DNA of 64,000 nucleotides, from contig NZ_JAICDG010000002.1 in assembly GCF_022751215.1 (NCBI RefSeq), forward strand, positions 1,674,001 to 1,738,000, given 5' to 3'. Numbering within the stretch: position 1 is the stretch's first letter; each line of letters starts with the position of its first letter. A program made the position numbers and the translations under genes. The notes beneath the pieces are model-generated. The model had not been told where the DNA came from and did not search any database. It was given only the letters and a program-made list of their open reading frames with translations. The DNA is from Actinomadura terrae. Lineage in GTDB: Bacteria; Actinomycetota; Actinomycetes; Streptosporangiales; Streptosporangiaceae. Positions 48,167 to 56,506 of the stretch are shown here, piece by piece.

Positions 48167-49528
48167 ATGAACCCCCCAGAGCAGACGTCCGCGCACGCGG
48201 GCGCGCCCGCGCAGGTGCCCGCGCAGGCGGACGCGTCGGAGCCCGCCGCCGACGGCTATGTCGGCAGGTACGACGCCGCCGCCGCGAAGGACCCGGCCGA
48301 CGCGCTCGCGCTCCTGGCCGGGTGGCTGCGCACCGACTGGCGGCCCCTGTTCGCCGAGTTGCGCGCGCGCCGTCCCGTCCTGGTCACGCCGGTGTTCACG
48401 GTCGTGACGCGCTTCGCCGACGTGACCGAGGTGCTCTCGCGCGGGGAGGTGTTCACGGTCGCCGGGTACGCGGCGCGCCTCGACCCCGCGCTCGGCGGCC
48501 CGGTCATGCTCACCAGGGACGCCACGCCGCTGAACCGGCGGGAGAAGGGCCTGATGCAGGTCATGCTCCCGCCCGAGGACGTGCCGCGCGTCCGCGCGCT
48601 GGTGGCCGAGGTCGCTGACGCCGCGCTCGACGCCGCGCTGCCGCACGGCCGGATCGACGCGGTCGGCGGCCTGTTCCGGCGCGTCTGCGCGGAGGTGTCC
48701 GGCCGCTACTTCGGCTTCCCCGGCCCCGACCGGCCGACGCTGTCGCGGTGGTCGCGGGCCGTGATGACCGACGTCACCGCCAACCTCGCCGGCGACCCGG
48801 GCATCCACGCGGCCTCGCTCAGCGCGGGCGCGGAGATGATGGACTACCTCCGCCGGCTCCTCGCCGAGCGCCGGATGGCCATCCGGGCCGACGCGGCGCG
48901 CGCCCCGCAGGACATCCTGTCCCGCCTGCTGCGGACGCGGCTGCCCCGCGAGCTGTCCCTGGAGGACGAGCGCGTCCTCATCAACGTCGCCGGGCTGCTG
49001 CTGGGGTTCATGGAGAACGCGTCGGGCTCGATGGTGCACGTGGTGCAGCAGGTCCTCGGCCGTCCGGAACTGCGGGAGGCCGTCACCGAGGCGGCGGCCG
49101 AGCCGGACACCGCCGCCTTCGACCGGCACGTGTGGGAGGCGCTGCGGTTCGACCCGTTCCTCAAGCTCATCGCGCGGACGTGCGAGCGCGACCACGTGCT
49201 GGCGCGCGGCACCCCGCACGAGACGCGCGTCCCGGCCGGTTCGCTGGTGCTGGCCGCCGTCGCCTCGGCGATGTTCGACGAGACCGCCGTCCCGGCGCCG
49301 GACGCGTTCCGCCTCGACCGGCCGCTGCACACGTCGCTGCACTTCGGCCACGGCCCGCACGCGTGCCTCGGCGCCGACCCGGGGGCGGCCGTGATCTGCG
49401 AGACGCTGCGCCGCCTGTTCCGCCGCCCCGGGGTGCGGCTGCTCCCGGCCCCGGAGGGGGCGGTGCTGCGCGACCGGGGCGTCTTCCCCGACCGGTTCAC
49501 GCTCGGCCTCGGCCAGGAAGAGGAGTGA
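48167..49528 (+). CDS. Cytochrome P450 with hydroperoxide-isomerase-like I-helix
   Basis: The 453-aa protein has the heme-cysteine loop FGHGPHACLG (Cys400) and the ExxR motif EALR (E324, R327). The I-helix, normally A/G-G-x-D/E-T for O2 activation, reads GFMENASGS (280-288): the acid/threonine pair is gone and Asn284 is present. Known: CYP74 allene-oxide synthases and the P450 domains of fungal Ppo fusions also use an I-helix Asn and act on fatty-acid hydroperoxides without O2 or a reductase. No ferredoxin is nearby. The next gene starts three bases later and encodes a fatty-acid dioxygenase, as in a split Ppo. GGTGGAGG precedes the ATG. Confidence 0.9.
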   Translation: MNPPEQTSAHAGAPAQVPAQADASEPAADGYVGRYDAAAAKDPADALALLAGWLRTDWRPLFAELRARRPVLVTPVFTVVTRFADVTEVLSRGEVFTVAGYAARLDPALGGPVMLTRDATPLNRREKGLMQVMLPPEDVPRVRALVAEVADAALDAALPHGRIDAVGGLFRRVCAEVSGRYFGFPGPDRPTLSRWSRAVMTDVTANLAGDPGIHAASLSAGAEMMDYLRRLLAERRMAIRADAARAPQDILSRLLRTRLPRELSLEDERVLINVAGLLLGFMENASGSMVHVVQQVLGRPELREAVTEAAAEPDTAAFDRHVWEALRFDPFLKLIARTCERDHVLARGTPHETRVPAGSLVLAAVASAMFDETAVPAPDAFRLDRPLHTSLHFGHGPHACLGADPGAAVICETLRRLFRRPGVRLLPAPEGAVLRDRGVFPDRFTLGLGQEEE

Positions 49529-49530
49529 GG

Positions 49531-51132
49531 ATGGCGCCCAGCCCTACGAATCCACGCCGTATCAGAGCACGCGGCATCGCGACGGACGGGGCCGCGAACC
49601 GGCTGCGCTACCTCGCGCTCACCCGCGGGCGCCCGCTGTGGAGCCTCGCCGAGTCGATCCGCCCGGTGCGGCGGCGCGTCAACGCGTTCCTCATCGACAG
49701 CGCCGTCCGCGAGATGCCGGGCCGTCCCGAACCGCTGAGCGCCAGGTCCGACTACACCTCCTGGGCCTCGCTCACCGACCGCACCTACATGGGCCGCCAC
49801 CTGCCGCCGGTGCCGTCGGTGTCCGGGTCCCGGCCCACTCCGGAGCGGGCCGCCGACCTGTTCGCGCGCGGGGACGAGATGATCCCGTGCCCGCGCTCGA
49901 CGGTGCTGTTCGCCTACTTCGCCCAATGGTTCACCGACGGGTTCCTCCGCGGCGACGTCAAGGAGCCCCGCGACCCGCGCCGCAACTCCTCCAACCACGA
50001 GATCGACGTCAACCCCCTCTACGGGCTGAACGAGGAGGCGACGAACGCCGTCCGCGCCTTCGACGGCGGCCTGCTGAAGAGCCAGCTCGTCGACGGCGGC
50101 GAGTTCCCGCTCTACCTGTGCGAGCAGGGCGCGATCAAGCCGGAGTTCCGGGCGCTGAGCATGGCCGACTTCGACCGGCTCGACACCGCGCGGCGCGACA
50201 CCCTGTTCGCGACCGGCGGCGACCGCGGCAACGTGCAGATCGGCTTCACGATGTTCACGGTGCTGTTCCTGCGCGAGCACAACCGGGTGGCGCGCCTGCT
50301 CGCCGAGGAGAACCCGCGCTGGGACGACGAGCGCCTCTTCCAGACCGCGCGCAACATCGTGATCGCGCAGGTCATCCGGCTCGTGGTCGAGGAGTACGTC
50401 AACCACATCACGCCCTACCACTTCCGCTTCCTGCTCGACCCCCGGCTGGGCACCATGCTCTCCCGCGCGTCCTGGCACCGGCAGAACTGGGCGTCGGTGG
50501 AGTTCAACCTCGTCTACCGCTGGCACAGCCTGATCCCGTCCACGCTCGTCGTCGGCGACGCCGAACTGCCGATGCACGCCACGCTGTTCGGCGGCCCGCT
50601 GATCCCCAAGGCGGGCCTCGGGCGCCTCTTCGAGGACGCCTCGGAGCAGCGCGCCGGACGCATCGGCCTGTTCAACACCGACCCGGGGCTCCGCGAGGTC
50701 GACCGGACGTCCATCGAGCACTCGCGCGCGCTCGACCTGGCGCCCTACAACGACTACCGCGCGCACTGCCGGTTCCCCCGCGTCCGGCACTTCGAGCAGA
50801 TCTCCGGCGACCCCCGGGTGAGCGAGGCGCTCCGCGACCTCTACAAGAGCGTCGACGACGTGGACCTCTACGTCGGCCTGTTCGCCGAGGAGCCCGGGTC
50901 GGCGAAGGCGATCCTGCCGCCGCTGCTCACCAAGATCATCGCGATCGACGCGTTCTCGCAGGCGCTCACCAACCCGCTGCTGGCGCCGCGCGTGCTGAAC
51001 ACCGCGACGTTCACCCCGCTCGGCATGCGGATCATCGGCGCCACCCGCACGGTCTCGGACGTCCTGCACCGCAACATCCCCGAGGACCCGAGACCCCGTT
51101 TCGTGAGCATGACCTGGCGAGGCGCCCTCTAA
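49531..51132 (+). CDS. Cyclooxygenase-like fatty-acid dioxygenase (animal heme peroxidase family)
   Basis: The 533-aa protein aligns by eye with mammalian COX through LFLREHNRVARLL, FQTARNIVIAQVI and EFNLVYRWHSLIP. The latter carries the catalytic Tyr (Y329) and proximal heme His (H332) equivalent to COX-1 Tyr385 and His388. In the distal helix FAYFAQWFTDGF, Gln132 is kept but the distal His position is Asp136. Inferred: the tyrosyl-radical dioxygenase step is possible while peroxidase activity is weak, leaving the hydroperoxide for the adjacent P450. No signal peptide. ATG 49531 lies directly after the P450 stop. Confidence 0.9.
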   Translation: MAPSPTNPRRIRARGIATDGAANRLRYLALTRGRPLWSLAESIRPVRRRVNAFLIDSAVREMPGRPEPLSARSDYTSWASLTDRTYMGRHLPPVPSVSGSRPTPERAADLFARGDEMIPCPRSTVLFAYFAQWFTDGFLRGDVKEPRDPRRNSSNHEIDVNPLYGLNEEATNAVRAFDGGLLKSQLVDGGEFPLYLCEQGAIKPEFRALSMADFDRLDTARRDTLFATGGDRGNVQIGFTMFTVLFLREHNRVARLLAEENPRWDDERLFQTARNIVIAQVIRLVVEEYVNHITPYHFRFLLDPRLGTMLSRASWHRQNWASVEFNLVYRWHSLIPSTLVVGDAELPMHATLFGGPLIPKAGLGRLFEDASEQRAGRIGLFNTDPGLREVDRTSIEHSRALDLAPYNDYRAHCRFPRVRHFEQISGDPRVSEALRDLYKSVDDVDLYVGLFAEEPGSAKAILPPLLTKIIAIDAFSQALTNPLLAPRVLNTATFTPLGMRIIGATRTVSDVLHRNIPEDPRPRFVSMTWRGAL

Positions 51133-51166
51133 GAGGCACGGCCCCCGACATCGGTGAGGAGGACAG

Positions 51167-53530
51167 GTGACGACGGACGACCCATCTGAGGAAACACCCC
51201 GGCCCGGCCCCTCGCACGCCGACCCGGAGACCGCGCGGACGCTGCGCGCCGCCGCCCGCGAGCTGGCCGACATCGCGGGGATCATGCGGGAGGTGTCGGT
51301 CCACGCGACCGGCGCCCTCACCGCCGGGGCCGTTCCGGGCGCCCTGCACCGGGCCCCCGGGGCGGCGCTGCGCGCGGAGCAGGCCCTGCTGCGCGCGGTG
51401 ACGAACCGCAAGGGCCTCGGCTACGCCCTGGCGGGGGGCCGCGCGGGGACGGTCGGCGCCAAGGTCGGCAGCGTGCTCGGCGCGCGCAGCCTCGCGGTCG
51501 CGGTCATGACGACCTCGCTGCGGCTGCGGATCGCCGCCGTCACGCTCGACAACCCCGAGCTGGCCGCCGACCCGGTGCTGGCGCGGCTCAACGAGGCCGT
51601 CGCCACCGACCACGAGATCGAGGCCGCGCGGGCCCTGTACGCGCTGGTCAAGGACCGGGGCGCCGCGCGGGCGCTGACCGCGATCGCGCCGGTGTTCGGG
51701 GAGATCCTCGCGCTGCGCGCGCTGCTGGACGAGAACCCGCTGAACGACCACACCGCCTGGATGATCGCGAGCGGGTCGGCCGCCGCCACCGCCGACCCGG
51801 TCACCGGCGTGAGCAACCTGGCGATCGCGCTGCTGGACGTGGGCGGCGGCGCGGCCCGCCCCGTCCAGGCCGACCCGCCCGAGCGGGAGCGGCTGCGCGA
51901 GACGGGTTCGCTGCTGGACTTCCTCACCAACATCGGCGTCGTCGGCACCACCGGGCGCGTCCTGATCCAGACCGTCATCGGCCCGGACGGCGTCGAGCGG
52001 CACGTCGTCCAGGCACCGGGCATGCGGCCCGGCAACCCCGACAACGACTCTCCGGGCGACCTGCTCGGCGCGTTCAGCAGCACCCTGCTCGACAGCGCGC
52101 CCTACAGTCGCGCGCTGGCCAAGGCCATCGCCGACTACGGCATTCCCGCGGGGGCCGAGGTCGCGCTGGTCGGGCACAGCGCCGGGGGATCGGCGGTGAT
52201 GAGCCTCGCGCAGGACCCCGCGTTCTCGTCCCGCTACACCGTCACGCACGTGGTCGTGGTCGGCTCGCCGGTCGACTTCAAGCGTCCCGCCTCCGAGAGC
52301 ACGTGGGTCGCCAGCGTCGCCAACCAGCACGACATCATCCCCAGCCTGGACGGGCAGGGCGCCGGGAACTGCTTCGACCTGCACCCCGACTGGTACGTGG
52401 TCGACTACACCGACCCGAGCCACGAGTTCCCCGCCTGCCACGCCATCGAGCACTACACCGCCAACCTCGCGGTCGACCTGCCCGAGGCGCGCGACCACAT
52501 CGACGCGCGGCTGCGTCCCTACCACGGCCCGGCCGTCCGCTCGCAGCTCTACCGGCTCTACGACGACGAGCCGGTACCGGAGTCCGCGCGCCGGGGCGTC
52601 GCCGTGACCCCCGCCGCGACGCGGGTGACGACCGCGAGCGGGCCGGTGGAACTGCCCGTTAGGTGCGACGACGGGTACGCGCTCACCGCCTACTTCACCG
52701 CGGACGTCCTGGCGGCGACCAGGCTGCTCGGCGGCGAGGCGTCCGCCGTGCGCCTCGGCGGGCGCGCGGTCGTCGCGCTCCACGTGTCCGACAACCGGCG
52801 GACGAACCTCGGCGCCTACGCGGAGGTCGGCCTCGCCGTTGTCGTCGCCGCGCCCGGCGGCCGGGGCGCTCTGCGTCTGCTGTCCTGGCGCGCCCTGCTC
52901 CCGCGCGCACCCCGCCCCGACCGCGTGGGCTGCCACTTCGTCGACGTGGTGCTGAGCACCGAACTGTCCCGCGCCGTGGCCGAGGAGGTCTTCGGGCACG
53001 CGGCGACCCTCGGCCCGGTGCGGGTCGAGGCGGGCCTCGGCGCCGCGCGGGTGGAGGCCTGCGCCGGCGGCGAGCCGATCATGTCGCTGGCCGGCACGCT
53101 CGGGCCCGGCTTCCCGGCGGCCGGCACGATCGCCGGCCGGGGCCTGGTCGTCTACTCCGACCGGGACGGCGTCCCGCTGCGCTCCAGCCTCCAGTGGCGC
53201 GGGACGCGGCGCGCGCACCCGTCCCCCCGGCTCCGGCTCGCCGTCGCGCGGACGGACCACCCGCTCGCCCGGCACCTTCGCGACCTCGGGCTGGACGGCG
53301 CCCGCCCGATCCTGTGCCTGGTCTCGCCCTCCCGCCGCAGCCTCCGCGGCGCTCCCGTCCCCCTCACGCTTCCCGCCCCGACCACTCCCGCGATGGTCGT
53401 TCCCGCCGGGCTCGTGACCCCGACCGCCCCCGCCCCGCCCCCCGACCCGGCCGCCCCCGCCCCGCCCCCTGATCCGGCCGCTCCCGCCACGGCTCCCGAC
53501 GCGTCGCCCGACGTCAACGAAGGCCCCTAG
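51167..53530 (+). CDS. Serine hydrolase fused to acetoacetate-decarboxylase-like domain
   Basis: The 787-aa protein has a helical N-terminal region (about 1-240), an alpha/beta-hydrolase domain with nucleophile elbow GHSAGG (S338), a C-terminal domain from about residue 480 with RRTNLGAYAEVGLAVVVA, which resembles the acetoacetate decarboxylase fold, and a Pro/Ala tail with a PPPDPAAPA duplication. The fusion is unusual. Known: GHSxGG enzymes are lipases or esterases. Inferred: it releases or processes acyl chains for the dioxygenase/P450 pair. The start is GTG 51167 with TGAGGAGG upstream; 34 bases separate it from the dioxygenase gene. Confidence 0.82.
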   Translation: MTTDDPSEETPRPGPSHADPETARTLRAAARELADIAGIMREVSVHATGALTAGAVPGALHRAPGAALRAEQALLRAVTNRKGLGYALAGGRAGTVGAKVGSVLGARSLAVAVMTTSLRLRIAAVTLDNPELAADPVLARLNEAVATDHEIEAARALYALVKDRGAARALTAIAPVFGEILALRALLDENPLNDHTAWMIASGSAAATADPVTGVSNLAIALLDVGGGAARPVQADPPERERLRETGSLLDFLTNIGVVGTTGRVLIQTVIGPDGVERHVVQAPGMRPGNPDNDSPGDLLGAFSSTLLDSAPYSRALAKAIADYGIPAGAEVALVGHSAGGSAVMSLAQDPAFSSRYTVTHVVVVGSPVDFKRPASESTWVASVANQHDIIPSLDGQGAGNCFDLHPDWYVVDYTDPSHEFPACHAIEHYTANLAVDLPEARDHIDARLRPYHGPAVRSQLYRLYDDEPVPESARRGVAVTPAATRVTTASGPVELPVRCDDGYALTAYFTADVLAATRLLGGEASAVRLGGRAVVALHVSDNRRTNLGAYAEVGLAVVVAAPGGRGALRLLSWRALLPRAPRPDRVGCHFVDVVLSTELSRAVAEEVFGHAATLGPVRVEAGLGAARVEACAGGEPIMSLAGTLGPGFPAAGTIAGRGLVVYSDRDGVPLRSSLQWRGTRRAHPSPRLRLAVARTDHPLARHLRDLGLDGARPILCLVSPSRRSLRGAPVPLTLPAPTTPAMVVPAGLVTPTAPAPPPDPAAPAPPPDPAAPATAPDASPDVNEGP

Positions 53531-53556
53531 AGGGCCCCGATATCCCGGGAGATCCG

Positions 53557-53808
53557 ATGCCCGCACACCAGCGCGCGATCGCGGCCCACGCGCAGGCCCT
53601 CGACGCCGACGCCGAGGCGCTCACCGGCTGCGCCGCCCGGCTGCACGCGCTCGCCGCCCGGCTGCGCTCGGACACGGCCACGCCGCCCTGGCTGTTCGAC
53701 ACGCTGAACGCCCACATCACCGCGTGCGTGGTCGCCTCCGCCGATCTCGCCGAGGTCGCGACCCGGCTGCACGTCTACGCCGACCTCCTCGCCGAAGAGG
53801 AGCGCTGA
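53557..53808 (+). CDS. Small helical protein, WXG100-like size
   Basis: The 83-aa protein is almost entirely helical and Ala-rich (AIAAHAQALDADAEAL, then LHVYADLLAEEER), with an LF-type turn in the middle (PPWLFDTLNAH). It resembles ESX/WXG100 proteins in size and two-helix layout but lacks the WxG motif. It starts 26 bases after the lipase-like gene behind GGGAGA, so it is probably the last gene of the oxygenase operon. It may be a chaperone or partner for the helical N-terminus of the hydrolase. Confidence 0.7.
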   Translation: MPAHQRAIAAHAQALDADAEALTGCAARLHALAARLRSDTATPPWLFDTLNAHITACVVASADLAEVATRLHVYADLLAEEER

Positions 53809-53982
53809 GCCGAAGAGGAACGCTGACCGCGCGCCGATCGCGGGCCGCCGCGGCGAGCCGGATCGCGTGAGAGAACAGCAGGTCAGCGCCGAAACCAACG
53901 GTGCCCCGAATCGCCCACGCAACGATTCCGGGCATTCACCCGGTATTGACATCAAAACGGTACGGAGCGAGAATCGGTTGAA

Positions 53983-53997
53983 TAGGAAACTTTCCTA
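53983..53997. promoter_or_regulatory. Palindromic operator TAGGAAA-N-TTTCCTA (LPMO)
   Basis: The same 7+1+7 palindrome as at 22515-22529, here extended to ATAGGAAA-C-TTTCCTAT, lies 138 bases before the LPMO start. The gap 53809-54135 shows nothing else that I can name. Confidence 0.75.
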
Positions 53998-54135
53998 TTA
54001 GATTTGCCCTGGTCACGCCCCGGAGTCGCCATGGAGGCCCGCGCCCCGCCACCGCCCCCCGCCGAGCCCACCGAGCCGAGAACTGCCCCCCGCCATGGCC
54101 GCCCGAGCGGCCATCCCACGAGATTCGGAGCTCCC

Positions 54136-54645
54136 ATGAAGAAAAGGCTCATCGCCGCCGCCTCAAGTGTGGCCGTCGCTCCCGCCATCCTCGTCGCCCT
54201 CCCCGGCACCGCCAGCGCCCACGGCTACGTCAACGCCCCGCCGAGCCGCCAGGCGCAGTGCGCCGCCGGCACCGTCCAGTGCGGCTCGGTCAAGTACGAG
54301 CCGCAGAGCGTCGAGGGCCCCAAGGGCCTGCGGTCCTGCAACGGCGGCAACGGCGCCTTCGCCGAGCTGAACGACGACAGCAAGGGCTGGAAGGCCGCGT
54401 CCGTCGGCCGGTCGACCACCTTCACCTGGAAGTTCACCGCCCGGCACCGCACCACCAACTGGGAGTACTACATCGGCGGGACGCGCGTCGGCAATGTGAG
54501 CGGCAACAACGCCCAGCCGCCGGCGACGGTCTCCCACACCATCAACCTCGGCAACTTCTCCGGCCGCCAGAAGGTCCTGGCGATCTGGAACATCGCCGAC
54601 ACGGGCAACGCCTTCTACGCCTGCATCGACGTGCAGATCGGCTGA
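54136..54645 (+). CDS. Secreted AA10 lytic polysaccharide monooxygenase (chitin-type)
   Basis: The 169-aa protein has a signal peptide (1-28, ending TASA) that leaves His29 as the N-terminal residue of the mature enzyme. With H104 (TARHRTTNW) it forms the copper histidine brace. Other family landmarks are GYVNAPPSRQ and the short four-Cys core. Known: small single-domain AA10 enzymes of this kind oxidatively cleave crystalline chitin. No binding module is fused. GGAG precedes ATG 54136. The shared palindrome with the GH18 gene argues for co-induction on chitin. Confidence 0.95.
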   Translation: MKKRLIAAASSVAVAPAILVALPGTASAHGYVNAPPSRQAQCAAGTVQCGSVKYEPQSVEGPKGLRSCNGGNGAFAELNDDSKGWKAASVGRSTTFTWKFTARHRTTNWEYYIGGTRVGNVSGNNAQPPATVSHTINLGNFSGRQKVLAIWNIADTGNAFYACIDVQIG

Positions 54646-54671
54646 CCCGCGCCGCGACCCCGACGACCCGG

Positions 54672-54713
54672 GGGCCCGTGCACGCCATAATCCCGAGTGG
54701 CGCGCACGGGCCC
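54672..54713 (+). terminator. LPMO terminator
   Basis: GGGCCCGTGC (54672-54681) pairs with GCACGGGCCC (54704-54713), 27 bases after the LPMO stop codon. Confidence 0.7.
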
Positions 54714-54875
54714 TCGGCCCGTTCTGGAGGCCGGTCCGTTTTCGCCTATGCCACTCCGTTGGTAGGCAAATGTGGTGAAAGTGTTGGGTTGCGCTTTGGC
54801 GCCCTCGCGGTAGGTCACGGGTGACCGGGGCGGCCCGAGCGCGGCCGCCGTTCGTCCGGCGAGCGGCAGGGGGCG

Positions 54876-56447
54876 ATGGCGATGGGGGAGCGCGTCGAGG
54901 ACCCGGGCGGTATCAAGGTCGGGCCGAGTGACCCGAGGTATCCGGCACTGCGTCGCGGCTACAACCCGCGCTGGTACGCCGACCCGGCGTACGTGCGGCT
55001 CGTCGCCAGCCCGCAGCAGGCCCGGGAGGCGCTCCAGCAGGCGGTCGACGAGGCGGGCCACGACTCCGGCGAGGGCGAGGTGCGGGACCGGATCACCGTC
55101 CGGTCGGGCGGGCACTGCTACGAGAACTTCGTGTGCTCACCGGACGTCCGGGTGATCATCGACATGTCGCTGATGAACCGGATCTACCCCGACCCGGAGA
55201 AGGACGCGATCTGCATCGAGGCCGGAGCCACCAACGCCGACCTGCGCAAACAGCTGTACCTGAAGACCGGCAAGGTGCTGCCGGGCGGGTCGTGCGCCAC
55301 GGTGGGGGTCGGCGGGCACGTCCCGGCGGGCGGGTTCGGGCTGCTGTCGCGGCAGTTCGGCCTCACCGTCGACTACCTGTACGCGGTCGAGGTCGCCGTC
55401 GTGGACGACGCGGGCAAGGTCCGCCTGGTCACCGCGACCGCCGACAGCACCGGCGTGCTCGGCGACCTGTGGTGGGCGCACACCGGCGGGGGCGGCGGCA
55501 ACTTCGGCGTGCTGACGCGGCTGTGGTTCCGGCACCTGCCGGACGCGCCGCGCCACGTCCTGCTGACGGCGGGCGGCTGGAAGTGGAACTCGATCGAGCG
55601 GGAGTCCTTCGCCCAGATCATCGCGAACTACGGCGGCTTCTTCGACCGGCACCGCGGCGGCGAGGACGACCCGTTCGCCGCGCTGTTCGGAATCCTGCTG
55701 CTGACCCACCGCAGCAAGGACACGATCGGCCTGATCGCCCAGCTCGACGCCGACATCCCGCACGCCGAGGAGCTGATGAACCGGTTCCTGCGCGAGATCG
55801 GCCAGGACCTCGGCGTCGAGCGGCACGCGCTGGCCCACGCCTACGGCGAGTATCCGGCGCTCGTCGGCCTGCACGCGCCGACGCCGCTGCCCTGGGACCA
55901 GGTGGACAAGCTCTTCGGCGGCACCGACAACACCCGCGCGGGCAAGCACAAGTCCGCCTACATGCGCGGGCCGCTGCCCGAGCGGCACGTCGAGGCGCTG
56001 TGGACGGCGCTGGCCGGAGAGCATCCCGCGATCAAGCGGGACGCCGTCGTCCAGATCGACTCCTACGGCTCGGCGATCAACCGGGTCGCCGCCGGGGAGA
56101 CCGCCGCCTCGCAGCGCGACTCGATCCTCAAGCTCCAGCACCAGGTGTACTGGCCCGTGTCCGTGAACGGCGACGACCAGCTGCGCTGGATCCGCGAGCT
56201 GTACCGCGACATGTACCGGGACACCGGCGGCGTCCCCGTGAACGCCCCGTACGCGAGCGCGGCCGCGCCGACCGACGGCTGCTACATCGGCTACCCCGAC
56301 GTCGATCTCAGCGACCCGGTGTGGAACACCTCCGAGGTGCCCTGGTCGACGCTCTACTACGGCGCCGACTACTCGCGCCTCCAGGACGCGAAGCGGGTGT
56401 GGGACCCGCGCAACGTGTTCCACCATCGCCAGTCCGTCCGGGTCTGA
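54876..56447 (+). CDS. FAD-linked oxidase (BBE family), second copy
   Basis: The 523-aa PCMH-type flavoprotein has the His attachment motif RSGGHCYEN (H80), the LLSRQFGLTVDYLY segment and a BBE tail ending KRVWDPRNVFHHRQSV. In bicovalent relatives the second anchor is Cys in GxCGH; here the motif is GVGGHVPAGGFG, so that Cys is Gly. It differs strongly in sequence and length from the oxidase at 7602. Known relatives oxidise sugars or polyketides. No signal peptide. GGGG lies just before ATG 54876. Substrate unknown. Confidence 0.88.
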   Translation: MAMGERVEDPGGIKVGPSDPRYPALRRGYNPRWYADPAYVRLVASPQQAREALQQAVDEAGHDSGEGEVRDRITVRSGGHCYENFVCSPDVRVIIDMSLMNRIYPDPEKDAICIEAGATNADLRKQLYLKTGKVLPGGSCATVGVGGHVPAGGFGLLSRQFGLTVDYLYAVEVAVVDDAGKVRLVTATADSTGVLGDLWWAHTGGGGGNFGVLTRLWFRHLPDAPRHVLLTAGGWKWNSIERESFAQIIANYGGFFDRHRGGEDDPFAALFGILLLTHRSKDTIGLIAQLDADIPHAEELMNRFLREIGQDLGVERHALAHAYGEYPALVGLHAPTPLPWDQVDKLFGGTDNTRAGKHKSAYMRGPLPERHVEALWTALAGEHPAIKRDAVVQIDSYGSAINRVAAGETAASQRDSILKLQHQVYWPVSVNGDDQLRWIRELYRDMYRDTGGVPVNAPYASAAAPTDGCYIGYPDVDLSDPVWNTSEVPWSTLYYGADYSRLQDAKRVWDPRNVFHHRQSVRV

Positions 56448-56506
56448 GGGCATCCCGCCGCCTCGTCCGCCGCGCCGGGGGTGGAACGATGGGGGGAGGA
56501 GGTGCG

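Noticed and set aside
48042..48170. 42-codon ORF overlapping the P450 start as ATGA
   Set aside because: The overlap imitates translational coupling, but there is no ribosome-binding site before its ATG and the peptide is low-complexity at the end. The P450 has its own GGTGGAGG.
42764..49528. Biarylitide-like system (tiny peptide gene plus P450)
   Set aside because: The 13-codon peptide lacks the MxYxH-type pattern and is more than 5 kb from the P450, which instead pairs with the dioxygenase.
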